Shown here in pieces: positions 55,495-64,000 of a stretch of DNA of 64,000 nucleotides (the stretch's first letter is position 1; each line of letters begins with the position of its first letter). A program made the translations under genes and the position numbers. Below the pieces are notes generated by a model, which saw nothing but the letters and a program-made list of their open reading frames with translations, ran no database searches and was not told where the DNA came from. Where the stretch lies: contig OX637392.1 of NCBI GenBank assembly GCA_951799425.1, forward strand, positions 39,880,593 to 39,944,592. The letters are read 5' to 3'. This DNA comes from Ilex aquifolium (taxonomy: Eukaryota > Streptophyta > Magnoliopsida > Aquifoliales > Aquifoliaceae).

Positions 55495-56168
55495 AGCATG
55501 TATTTTTACTTTGTTCCTGGGTTGGAGAAGTTTGGAGACAACTGGGTATATAATCGTGTTCAGATTTTGCTCAGAGGAGTGATAAGTCAAGCTATCATTG
55601 TCGTTGAGGAATGGAGGGGTTGTGTTATGAATGAGCATGATAATGGTAAGAAGAAAGAGAGTAAAGTAGATGTATGGAAAGCTCCACCATAGGGTTGGGT
55701 AAAAGTTAATTGTGATAGGGCTTGGTTGTAGGATCATAAAAGAGGGGCCTTTGGAGTAGTCTTTAGAGACAGTGAAGGAATCTTTATACAGGGAAGTGCA
55801 GGTAAGCTTGCTGCAAACTCAACCTTAATGGTGGAAGCATGTGCCATTAGACAGGATGTTTTATAGCCATAACCGCAAGGTACCCTTCAGTAATAGTGGA
55901 GTCAGACTCAAAAGCCTGTGTTAATGCTTCGAATAATGGTAATAATTGCTTATTGAGGGAGATTAAGGCTATCCAGAGGGATATTTGGGAATACACATGT
56001 CTGATTCCTAAGATTGAAATACAATATGTGAGTAGAAAAAGCAATACAATTGCACATTGGGTTGCAAAACAGAAAAGCAGGGATATGCTTTCTCCTGGTT
56101 GGATGTGTTGGCCTGCTGAGGTTTTGGAAAGGATGTGTGAAAAGGAAGCACGTGACGGAGTAGGATGA
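55495..56168 (+). pseudogene. LINE ORF2 C-terminal RNase H
   Basis: After broken frames (GWVKVNCDRAWL, stop, GAFGVVFRDSEGIFIQGSAG, then VEACAIRQ) the intact segment 55896-56168 reads MESDSKACVNASNNGNN and IQYVSRKSNTIAHWVAK. It is the RVT_3 type RNase H with a degraded catalytic triad context (NCDRA, VEACAI, ESDSK). It ends just upstream of the 3' UTR and poly(A). Confidence 0.85.
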
Positions 56169-56311
56169 TTTTGGCTTATGTGATTTACTTTACTGTAGGG
56201 TGCTTTCTTTTGATGTTTGTTTTTTTTGTTAAAGTAGTCTGTAATTGCATTGATTACTATAAACTTCATTCTTTTCAAATAATAGAAATATACTCTGATT
56301 GACCAAAAAAA
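56169..56311 (+). other. LINE 3' UTR and poly(A)
   Basis: A short AT-rich UTR ends in CCAAAAAAAAA (56303-56313), followed by the target duplication AATGGAGTCAGGGA. The final A residues overlap the duplication start. Confidence 0.8.
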
Positions 56312-56325
56312 AATGGAGTCAGGGA

Positions 56326-57374
56326 TTAGGATGGCATAATAGTAGTTTTGGGGGGCAAAAGTTAAAAAAAATTTCATATATTCAGACATTTTAAAACGTG
56401 AATGTAGTCTTAGAGAGAGGAGTTTAATATAAACTATTTCATATATATGAAAGCTCATGTCTTAAAACCACTAATTAAGATTCCAATAATGCACCCATTT
56501 TCAACCACCATATTGTTCAAATATTAATTTGCGGTTTGCATTATTTTCCAGCAAGCTTAAGTAGCCTCCACTTTGGCCCATGGCTGCCAATGTTGCAATA
56601 TACCTTGACATAATTAATAATTTGACTCTTGAATTCTCAGAACGCAATTATAAGTTTACTTTGAAACCACTCTTAGCTTAACTGGGTCTACCATTCAAAA
56701 GTATGTCAGGTAAAAGGGTTTTATCATACCGGCTTCGGTAAAGTATGTCATGTTTCAATCTCCTCTTGGAAAAAATTTCTAATACAAATTCTTAATTTCT
56801 GTTATATTTGAATTCGTATTATATTAAGTTTATGTCGTGTATAATTTAATTAATATTGGATTTGGCCGATTCACTTGGTTAAAATTCAAAACTATTAAAG
56901 TTACATCTAATAATCTTATACGAATTGACGAGTCGTATTAAGAATTGGTCATAGTATTCATTACAACCACGTCTAAATGTCCTCTTCGAAAGGATTTTCT
57001 GATACAAATTCCTAAAGCTTTTAGATTCATTTAAGCGCTTATGCCTAACTTGTAGAACTCTAATCAAGTATTGAAGTTTCAAAAGCACTGAAGCACTCAT
57101 GTCACTGTTAAAAATGAGGCAACAATTAAACAAAATAGACAACTTCCATGGGCCAAAACAAGAACAGATAGAGCAGTGAGGTTTTTTTCTGAATTTTCTG
57201 ATAAATTATGCTAACAAATTTTCTACCATATAAATCTGAAGCAACTTCACTCGAAATGTCGAAGATTTTATCTCTGCACTTGAAGATTTTAATCCAAAGC
57301 AACTTCGATCAATCACCAAGCAACCAAATGTTGATAGCTTCTGAAACATCATGCTACCAAAATGCCGAGAGAGG

Positions 57375-57415
<41 letters not shown>

Positions 57416-57477
57416 GGGGAGCCTTGAAGAAGAAGGGGCTGCTAGGGCTTTCCCAAAACGACATTAAGCCCAAAAAC
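56326..57477. other. unassigned sequence with a GA microsatellite
   Basis: No gene is seen. A (GA)n run of about 18 units lies at 57372-57411, and AT-rich sequence fills the remainder. Confidence 0.5.
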
Positions 57478-57480
57478 GAT

Positions 57481-58580
57481 GGGCCTGTTTGGTTTGCATC
57501 TCAAAAAACAGTTTCTGAAAACTATTTTTGGGAAAAGTTTTAAGAAAGTGTTTTTAAAAATTTTTAGATTACAAAACCTGTTTGGTTATATATTTTTGAA
57601 AATAGTTTTAAAGAACAAAAATTATAAAACTTGTTTGGATAATAATCCACAATTCCCACTTCTCCCTTCAACTCTCTGTCTCTCTCTCTTCAACTCTCTG
57701 TCTCTCTCTTTCACCACACAAGAACCCACAACCACCCAAAAACACCACCACCGAACCACCAAAAAAACCCGAAACCACCCAAAACAACCACCACCGAACC
57801 ACCCAAAACCAACCAGAACCACCCAAAAAACCACCACCGAAACCCACAACCACCGAACCCAGAACCACCACCGAAACCCACGACCACCGAACCCAGAACC
57901 ACCACCCAACACCCACAACCACCACCGTGAGGCACCCAAATCGAGAACCACCACCGTGAACCACCCAAATCGAAAACCCACAACCACCGAAACCCACAAC
58001 CACCACCCAAAACCACAATCACCATCCAAAACCACAATCACCACCGTGAACCACCCAAATCGAAAACCCACAACCACCCAAAACCCACCACCACCGAAAC
58101 CCACAACCACCACCCAAAACCGAGAACCACACCAATGTTTTGAACCCAGATGTAGGGAAAAAAAAAGACATTGGAAAGGATGGAGAAGACGTCGGAGAAG
58201 AAGCCGGAGAAGACGCCGGAGTTATTGAAATGGTCTGTGTTTTCGTCTGGATTGTGTCGTTGCACAGAGAGAGAGAGAGAAAGAGAGAGTGTGGAGATGG
58301 AGAAAGATGCAGGGCGTTTATACTTCAACCAAAAAAAAATGCATTTTGTTGCTAAAGAAGTTTGATGGGTAGACCTCATTAAAGAGGAGAGACTGTTTTC
58401 CTTGTTTTCTATTTTACCTGAAAACTCAGAAAATATCATTTTGTTGTTCTCTAAAATCACATCTCAATTCTCAAAATTTTCTAAAATTTGGAGAACAAAA
58501 AAGCTAAACAAACAGGTTTTGGGTGTTTTTGAAATTTTGAGAACAAAAAACAGTTTTCGAAACGCAAACCAAACACGCCC
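57481..58580. mobile_element. TIR element with GGGC(C/G)TGTTTGGTTTG ends
   Basis: This 1100-bp element has inverted ends: GGGCCTGTTTGGTTTGCATC at the left, and GGGCGTGTTTGGTTTGCG at the right in reverse. Homology continues through AAAACAGTTT/AAAACTGTTTTTTGTTCTC. It is flanked by GAT on both sides, a possible 3-bp duplication. The ends resemble those of PIF/Harbinger-like and related MITEs, but their usual TWA target is not seen, so the superfamily is left open. It has no transposase. The core is a low-complexity C/A array. Confidence 0.7.
57715..58135. repeat. ACCACC/CCCAAAAC low-complexity array
   Basis: About 420 bp is built from ACCACCGAAACCCACA, ACCACCCAAAACC and related steps. The plus strand is almost free of G and T, so the minus strand is a run of GGTGG and GGTTTTGGG blocks. 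The long ORFs on both strands here are a by-product of this composition. Confidence 0.9.
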
Positions 58581-58619
58581 GATGTCTTTTGGTGGTTTTG
58601 TTTTGTTTTGTTTTTTTAA

Positions 58620-59269
58620 AATTATATTCTGCAACAAAAACTAAAACGTCACAATTAATATTTTATTTTTGTTTTAATTTTGATTTACAAATATAAAATT
58701 TATATTATACGATGAATAAAAAAATATCGCGAATTAATAATTTTATTTGATACAAAAAATAAAATTTATATTCTACGACGAACTTAAAAAACGTCGCAAA
58801 AAAATATTATCAAAATAGATATTTCCGACAAACTTATAAAAAATGTCGCGAATGAATATTATCAAATTTTATTTTTACTTTAATTTTGGTTTAAAAAACT
58901 AAAATTTATATTTTTGCGACGAAAAATTAAATGTCGCGATAAAAATTTCTAATAAAATTTTTTGCGACGCAAAACAAAATCACTAATTAATATTTTGACC
59001 TTATTTTAATTTTAATTTTTGATTATTTATTTTGGCAACGATTTAAAATACTACGTAAAAAATTGTTAGTTCCCCCCATTTCTCGTGCCAAAAAAAATTG
59101 GGTGAAAATCGCTATTTTGCAACGCACTTAGAAAAAACGTCACAAAAAAATTACTAAAATAGAAATTTGGGACAAAATTATAAAATCGTCGCGGATAGTA
59201 TACTTTTTGGGATTTTTTTTTAATTCATCGCAAAAAAAGAAGTCACAAAAAATGATTTTTGTTGTAGTG
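58620..59269 (+). mobile_element. CACTA transposon right terminus and subterminal repeats
   Basis: It ends in ATTTTTGTTGTAGTG, the exact inverse of the 15-bp terminus at 17218. Degenerate GCGACGAA...CGTCGC palindromes fill the preceding ~600 bp (for example about 58775, 58850, 58915, 59120, 59190). The three bases after it are TCC, not the TAT found left of 17218. It therefore may be the other end of that element or an end of a separate member of the same family. Confidence 0.78.
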
Positions 59270-60029
59270 TCCCCTCCCTTCCCCTTTTTCTGTCTCTCTG
59301 TTTCACACAGAACACATGCGTACTCAGACAATTTCCTTCTCTCCCCAAACCCCAATCATAATGCCCATGAAATGTTTGTTGAAATGGTAAGAGAAACACT
59401 GCCCCAATTCTCTCTGTGCCAAGCCACCAACTGTCACCCACATACACCATGTGTTCGACAAAATGTCGCCACACACATCCCCGTATAGCCCACAGACACC
59501 ATGTGTTCGACAAAATGTTGCTACGGGCAATTTTTCTGATTTCTTGATACACCAAATTGGTAGGTTTATCTAATTCCCTCCCCATTGCCAGCGTTTTTGT
59601 TCTTTATTAGGTAAGTTTTTCTCCCTCTAACAAGTCGGTAGGGTTCTCAAGATTGTTAATTTTCTGATGAAGTTTCTCTTTTTAAATTCCCCACTTATCT
59701 CGGATTGTTTGTAGAACCAAGTCAGGAACGTTCAAGGATGGTGAACTACTGGTGACCATAGACGGAGTTTGAATTGTCTCTCAAAGTGACATCGAAATTG
59801 TGAGCAATACTTTAAAATTCAGTTCCATGATTTCGGTTTGTTGATTTATGTGTTGATATTTTGCTTCCGCCTGGTAGATTAGTTTGCTTTATCTCATATT
59901 TGTTATTTATGCTAAGAAGTTCCTCAACCATTTTAACACTTTTGTTTAGTTATATCATCTTCCTGACACATTGATATTTTGCTTGAGGGTGATGATTTTA
60001 ATTTCTTATGTAATTGTGAGTTCACTGTG
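59270..60029. other. unassigned sequence with a 52-bp duplication
   Basis: CACCATGTGTTCGACAAAATG occurs at 59445 and again at 59497, a 52-bp tandem pair (about 59441-59545). Otherwise there is T-rich, gene-flank-like sequence with no recognisable coding exon. Confidence 0.5.
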
Positions 60030-60214
60030 TAATTTTATTTTTTTAATGAGTTTATAGCAAAGCAAAAGCTACAGTGTTAAAATCAAGCTACAACAGCCTA
60101 CATATCTCAACATGAGATGATCAAAAGAGAAAATTAAATCTGGAAAGGGTGCTGTTTAAGTGACAGTAACCTTCACAGATTAAATTACATAGTTGAAAAA
60201 GAACAACTTCATCC

Positions 60215-60481
60215 TCATATACCAAAACAAGAGCTAGGTAGCCTCCAATCAAGGGCTAGTTCCTTGTTGTTAGGGGTGTTCTCGAATTTAAGTGAGACAA
60301 GTATGTACCTTACAATGGTGAGGATGTTCTGCTGGATATGTACAGGATCCCTGAATTCATTGTTGAAAATGTTTTGGTTCCTTTCCCTCCAGATAACATA
60401 AACTGTAGTTGCCAAGCAGAGTTTCCTGACTGAGTTGATGAGAGCTTTTCCTTTCCAATCATTTGTATAATGTTGTATCAA
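60215..60481 (-). pseudogene. LINE-B C-terminal fragment
   Basis: This minus-strand 88-codon ORF contains LCLATTVYVIWRERNQNIFN, the motif that ends the zf-RVT region in plant LINEs. The RNase H found in LINE-A is not present: the ORF ends in a short LALDWRLPSS tail. Confidence 0.78.
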
Positions 60482-61450
60482 TTGCTGTCATGGAAGCCTT
60501 AAGAATTTCATATAGCATTTGGAAGATATAAATTCCCAAATTCTTCCTGAGAAAGAGCATTCAAAGTATAGGTGAAGGTGAGATTCAAGTCTCTCCCTAC
60601 ATAATACACACATTGTACCAGTATTAGGAGAATAACTCTGAATTCTGTCCTTAGTTGCCAACTTCTCCTTGATTTCTAGCCATAGAATGAAGCTAGTCTT
60701 GGGAATATTGTGACTAAACCAGACAATGTTATGCCAACTAACTTCAGGTTGTTTATTCCTCAGTTTTTTCAGTGTTGATTATGCAGTGTAGATGCCATTA
60801 CTATTGAGGATCCATTTGACCTTGTCCTGCCTATCCACGTTAGGAAGATAATTAGGCATTGAGGCAATGATTTCCATAATTTCTCCATTATGCCTTGCAT
60901 TGATTCTTGGCCAAACCCACTGGTTATCTTGAATTATTTGACTGACTGTAGCAGAATGGGGAAACCTTGTGTGAGACATAATCCTAAAAGACCAACTTAG
61001 CAATAAAAGCCCTGCAGGATGCCAGTTATCAAACCAAAGTGAAGTATTTCTTCCATCCCCAATTATGCTGAGGAAGAATAATCTAGCTGTATCTCTCATC
61101 CTTAGAATCTTCCTCAAATTCCATGAGCATACATGTGGTATTTTTGCTTCCCAAATACTTTTCCCTTTCAGTTGATTTTCCACGACCCAATTAGACCATA
61201 TATTGTTCTCATCAATAACCAAATGCCATAGATGTCTTAACATAAGAGCCTTATTCCAGGCTTGGAGGTCTTTAATTCCCAAACCCCCTTCCTTCTTTGG
61301 GAGGGAAACTTGATCCCAAGCAACTTTAGCTCCCCTAGCTTTGAGTTCCGGACCTGACCATAAGAACCTCCTTAAAAGTTGCTCAATATGTTTTAGCACC
61401 TTCTTAGGAAAAATCAAATGACTAACCCAGTAGATGGTTATACTGCACAA
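60470..61450 (-). pseudogene. LINE-B post-RT and zf-RVT region
   Basis: The minus-strand ORF 60779-61450 (223 codons) encodes YWVSHLIFPKKVLKHIEQLL, FLWSG, then AWDQVSLPKKEGGLGIKDLQ and WNKALMLRHLWHLV, followed by FDNWHPAGLL. This is the conserved stretch after the LINE reverse transcriptase. The zinc-binding module follows in other frames at about 60470-60720, with the cysteine pair lying in CVLCRERLESHLHLYFECSF-like sequence. Confidence 0.82.
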
Positions 61451-61483
61451 TACAAAACGTATAAGTTGGAGTCTTCTAGCAAA

Positions 61484-62144
61484 CTAAAGAGATCTGTTCA
61501 CCCAAGATTTGATCCTAGCTTCAACATTCTCAACAAGTGCCACATAGTCTTGCATCTTCAACTTGGTTGTAATGATTGGAATACCTAGATATTTCAAAGG
61601 TAAGCTTCCCCTTGAGTAGCCAAAGCAGTTAAAGATATGTATCCTTTGTTCCTCACTAACAGCTGAAAGAAAAATATGGCTCTTCTCTAGGTTAGCCCTA
61701 AGCCCAGACAATACCTGGAACTTTTCCTAGGCATTTCTTAAAACCATAGCTGAATTAATATCACCATCACAGAACATCATCAAATCATTTGCAAAGCAAA
61801 TATGGTCTATTTTGAGTTTATTGCATTTCCAATGAAACTTGAAGTGTTGTGTTTCCTGAATCTCTTTCTTTAATATCCTTGAGAAGACTTCCATGACAAT
61901 TACAAAGAAAAAAGGGGACATTGGGTTGCCTTGCCTAAGACCCCTTACACTTGGAAAATATCCAACCAACTCCCCATTCATGTTTATAGAGAACTTTGGA
62001 GTAGAAATGCATGCTCTGATCCATTGGACAACCATAGGGGGAAAGTTAAGTGCTAACAGTGTCTCAAGTAGAAATCCCTAATCAACCATATCATAAGCTT
62101 TCATCAAATCCACCTTTATCGTACACTTGGGGCTACCTTCCTCC
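61484..62144 (-). pseudogene. LINE-B reverse transcriptase, catalytic part
   Basis: The minus strand reads VDLMKAYDMVD-like sequence near 62090-62120. Then 61727-62035 gives SINMNGELVGYFPSVRGLRQ, GNPMSPFFFVIVMEVFSRIL and HICFANDLMMF. The catalytic loop is FAND in place of FADD. 61484-61711 continues with SGLRANLEKSHIFLS and LPLKYLGIPIITTKL. Stops separate the pieces. Confidence 0.85.
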
Positions 62145-62980
62145 TTATGGTAATTTCTCATCAGTTCTCGTACCAAGAGAATGTTGTCCCCCAATCCTTC
62201 TTCCTGCCACAAATGCCGTTTGAGAGGGGCAAACAATATTTGGTAGAAAGGGTTTTAACCTATTGGCAATGATCTTGGAAATTATCTTGTATATAGTATT
62301 ACAACAAGAGATAGGTCTAAATTCACTCATGGTGGATGGGTTGTGGACTTTGGTCACTAGAGCAATGATTGTAGAATTTATCTCTTTAAGTAGCTCTCCA
62401 GTTATAAAAAAACTCCTTAACTGCCAGGCAAATATCCTCACCTATAATGGACCAAGTTTTTTGGAAAAAGTACCCATTGAATCCATCAGGTCGGGGGCTT
62501 TATTCCCATTGAGGGAAAAAAAAAAACATTTCTTATCTCATCGCTTGTAACTTCATTACTTAGAGAAGATGTTTTTTCATCTGGCAAGGGTTGGATCAAA
62601 TTCCTTAGGATTGAACGCATGTCAGGATGCTGTGAGTTGGTATTGCCTAATAGAGACTTGAAAAAATGAATGGCTTCAAGCTTCACCTCTTCCTGTTCTT
62701 CCACTAAAGTGCCATCTTGCTTGCGGATATTAGTGATTTTCGCCCTGTTGAGCCTATTAGTGATTGATTTGAAAAAGAAGGCTGAGTTTCTATCCCCTGC
62801 TTCTAGCCACCGTATTCTGGATTTTTGTCTCAGGAATTCTTCTTCTTGTTTGAGTGCCTCAGCAAATAACTTTAGTAGTTCCTTCTCCTGATCCCTAAGA
62901 AAGTGATCCGTACGATTTCTATCCAAGTTCCTTTGGCATTCAATCGAACAAAGAGATGGTTTTTTGTTTAGGGGTCTCAC
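62145..62980 (-). pseudogene. LINE-B reverse transcriptase, N-terminal part
   Basis: The minus-strand ORF 62486-62980 encodes the linker before the RT: KSRIRWLEAGDRNSAFFFKS, RLNRAKITNIRKQDGTLVEE, then SDEIRNVFFFPSMGIKPPT. The region normally reads A-F-x-PxKAPGPDG, so FFFPSMGIKPP is a decayed form. 62145-62441 follows in another frame with MSEFRPISCCNTIYKIISKI, ANRLKPFLPNIV and SQTAFVAGR. At least one frameshift separates the two near 62450-62480. Confidence 0.85.
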
Positions 62981-62985
62981 TGTTT

Positions 62986-64000
62986 GGGATGGAAAGTGTG
63001 TTTAATGTGTAAATTTGGACATTTTGACGAACCACTTTTGTCACATGTGCTCTTGGGCTAAAAATAGTTTTGAATGTAAAATTTTGTTCAATAAGGTTAA
63101 ATCATGACTCATGAATGTTGGTTTCGTGCATTTTGGACAGGAAGGTTCATTCTATTTTGCATATTTTCTACATATTGGATATAAAATGTGCAATCTTGAA
63201 CAAAAAGTTCTATTGTGTTTGTGGGTTTGCTACTTGAGTCTCTAATTTATAACCTCTTAATTGCATGCAGTTAATTAGCTAATTTAAAAAATGCATTGAC
63301 GCACAAATAGATTGCACCTTTGATTGGTTCCTTGATCGTTCTTCATTTTGGATATGTTTTTCTTGATATCTAATGCTTGCATTAATGTTTAATTCATTGA
63401 GTAGATGGTCCTTGATATCTAAGGAGGTTTTCTTGAGTGTAGAAGTTGCAAATGTTCATGTATTATTTGGATGAGTATAAAGGTTTGAATTTTGAAATGA
63501 GTTGATTTTGTATGAGTATTTTGTTTTTAAAGTTTATTTGACCTAAAAATTTATTCGGTCTCCTAAATACATTATGCACACCACTTTCCAAGTGTCAAGA
63601 ACTCTGTGTTGATGAATTGGGTTTTTGATCTAGTGGTAATTTTTAATTTGATATTATTGTCCTCTTTGTTTGAATTATAGTCATTTAAATGCTCCAGAGA
63701 TATTTTCATTTTGGCTTCAAGTACAGAAACTAATTTGACATTTTTGGGTTCAAATGAAAACATTTTGATGATATTGTTCTAATTTTATCTAGGTTTACAT
63801 ACAAGGGATTGTTGTTGGGAGGGCAGTAGATTTGATACAATTGGATTGATATGTGAATCTGATAAGAAAACTAGAGGTTATGTTGGAACCTGAAGGCGAA
63901 CGTTGTGGATCAACATAGAAATAGTAGGTTGTCTACACCGACGATGAGGATGATATGATGATGGACGTTATTCCACGACATATAAGTTCACATGACTAAT
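62986..64000. other. unassigned sequence at right edge
   Basis: T-rich, intron-like or gene-flank-like sequence with no domain, repeat or terminal motif that I can support. Confidence 0.5.

Larger units (their letters stand above)
40669..56311 (+). mobile_element. L1-type LINE, near full length, split by a Ty3 element
   Basis: The bounds come from the 14-bp imperfect target duplication and the A-run at 56305-56313. Removing 45176-54960 and one GTAAG leaves about 5.85 kb. The order is a 5' leader with CTCTCTCTAG repeats, ORF1 (DUF4283 plus zinc knuckle), then ORF2 endonuclease, reverse transcriptase, zf-RVT and RNase H. This is the usual plant L1 layout with a C-terminal RNase H. Many stops and frameshifts show it is inactive. 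The 5' end seems complete, since the leader begins directly at the duplication. Confidence 0.87.
60030..62985 (-). mobile_element. L1-type LINE, 5' truncated, minus strand
   Basis: The minus strand carries ORF2 from just upstream of the reverse transcriptase to the C-terminal module. The 3' side is near 60030-60045, where TTATTTTTTTAATG may be the remains of a poly(A) tail. ORF1 and the endonuclease are absent, the usual result of incomplete target-primed reverse transcription. It is a different, diverged copy from the LINE at 40669. Confidence 0.8.

Noticed and set aside
57479-58228. 249-codon Pro/Thr/His-rich ORF, with long ORFs on the opposite strand as well
   Set aside because: The plus strand lacks the T-containing stop codons because of its C/A composition. 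Open frames on both strands are expected in such a low-complexity array.

Overview
This window looks like intergenic heterochromatin of a flowering plant, probably a eudicot. It is AT-rich, has no intact host gene, and is built almost entirely of nested transposable elements plus broken copies of an endogenous pararetrovirus (Caulimoviridae). Plant origin rests on the caulimovirid movement and capsid-region reading frames, the Tekay-like, Copia, CACTA, MULE and L1-type elements, and fragments of plant nuclear genes (DUF547, MORC, PPR). The species cannot be named from the sequence.

Layout. 1-2670: internal edge and one LTR of a minus-strand LTR retrotransposon running off the left edge. 2671-4173: promoter, primer site and start of the movement-protein gene of an endogenous pararetrovirus. 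4174-13811: a minus-strand, pol-less LTR retrotransposon (tRNA-primed at TGGCGCCGTTGCCGGG) whose only long ORF carries four tandem CCHC zinc knuckles. Its left LTR is split by a 2.7-kb solo LTR (5394-8096, target duplication GAATC). 13812-16625: a second pararetrovirus copy that repeats the last ~720 bp of the first, so the retrotransposon sits between direct repeats of its own target. 17218-24540: one end of a CACTA transposon with subterminal palindromes. It encloses same-strand fragments of an L1-like zinc-finger region, a DUF547 gene and a MORC gene (a Pack-CACTA-like arrangement), then a 224-bp tandem repeat and part of a TNP2-type transposase. 24541-30846: an old Copia element inserted in that transposase, which resumes at 30847-31636. 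31669-33172: a MULE with a perfect 9-bp target duplication, just upstream of the transposase start. 33182-40668: mostly featureless, with a foldback MULE-type MITE, local direct duplications and two PPR-like exons. 40669-56311: a plus-strand L1-type LINE split by a 9785-bp Tekay-like Ty3 element (45176-54960, TSD GTAAG). 57481-58580: a TIR element with a low-complexity core. 58620-59269: an outward-facing CACTA right end of the same terminal family as 17218. 60030-62985: a minus-strand 5'-truncated LINE. 62986-64000: nothing recognised.

The genes do not form a working pathway. What ties the window together is the insertion order. Solo LTR is nested in retrotransposon in pararetrovirus. Copia and MULE are nested in CACTA. 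The Tekay-like element is nested in the LINE. The youngest event visible is the Tekay-like element, whose two 3-kb LTRs differ at about eight bases although its pol is defective.
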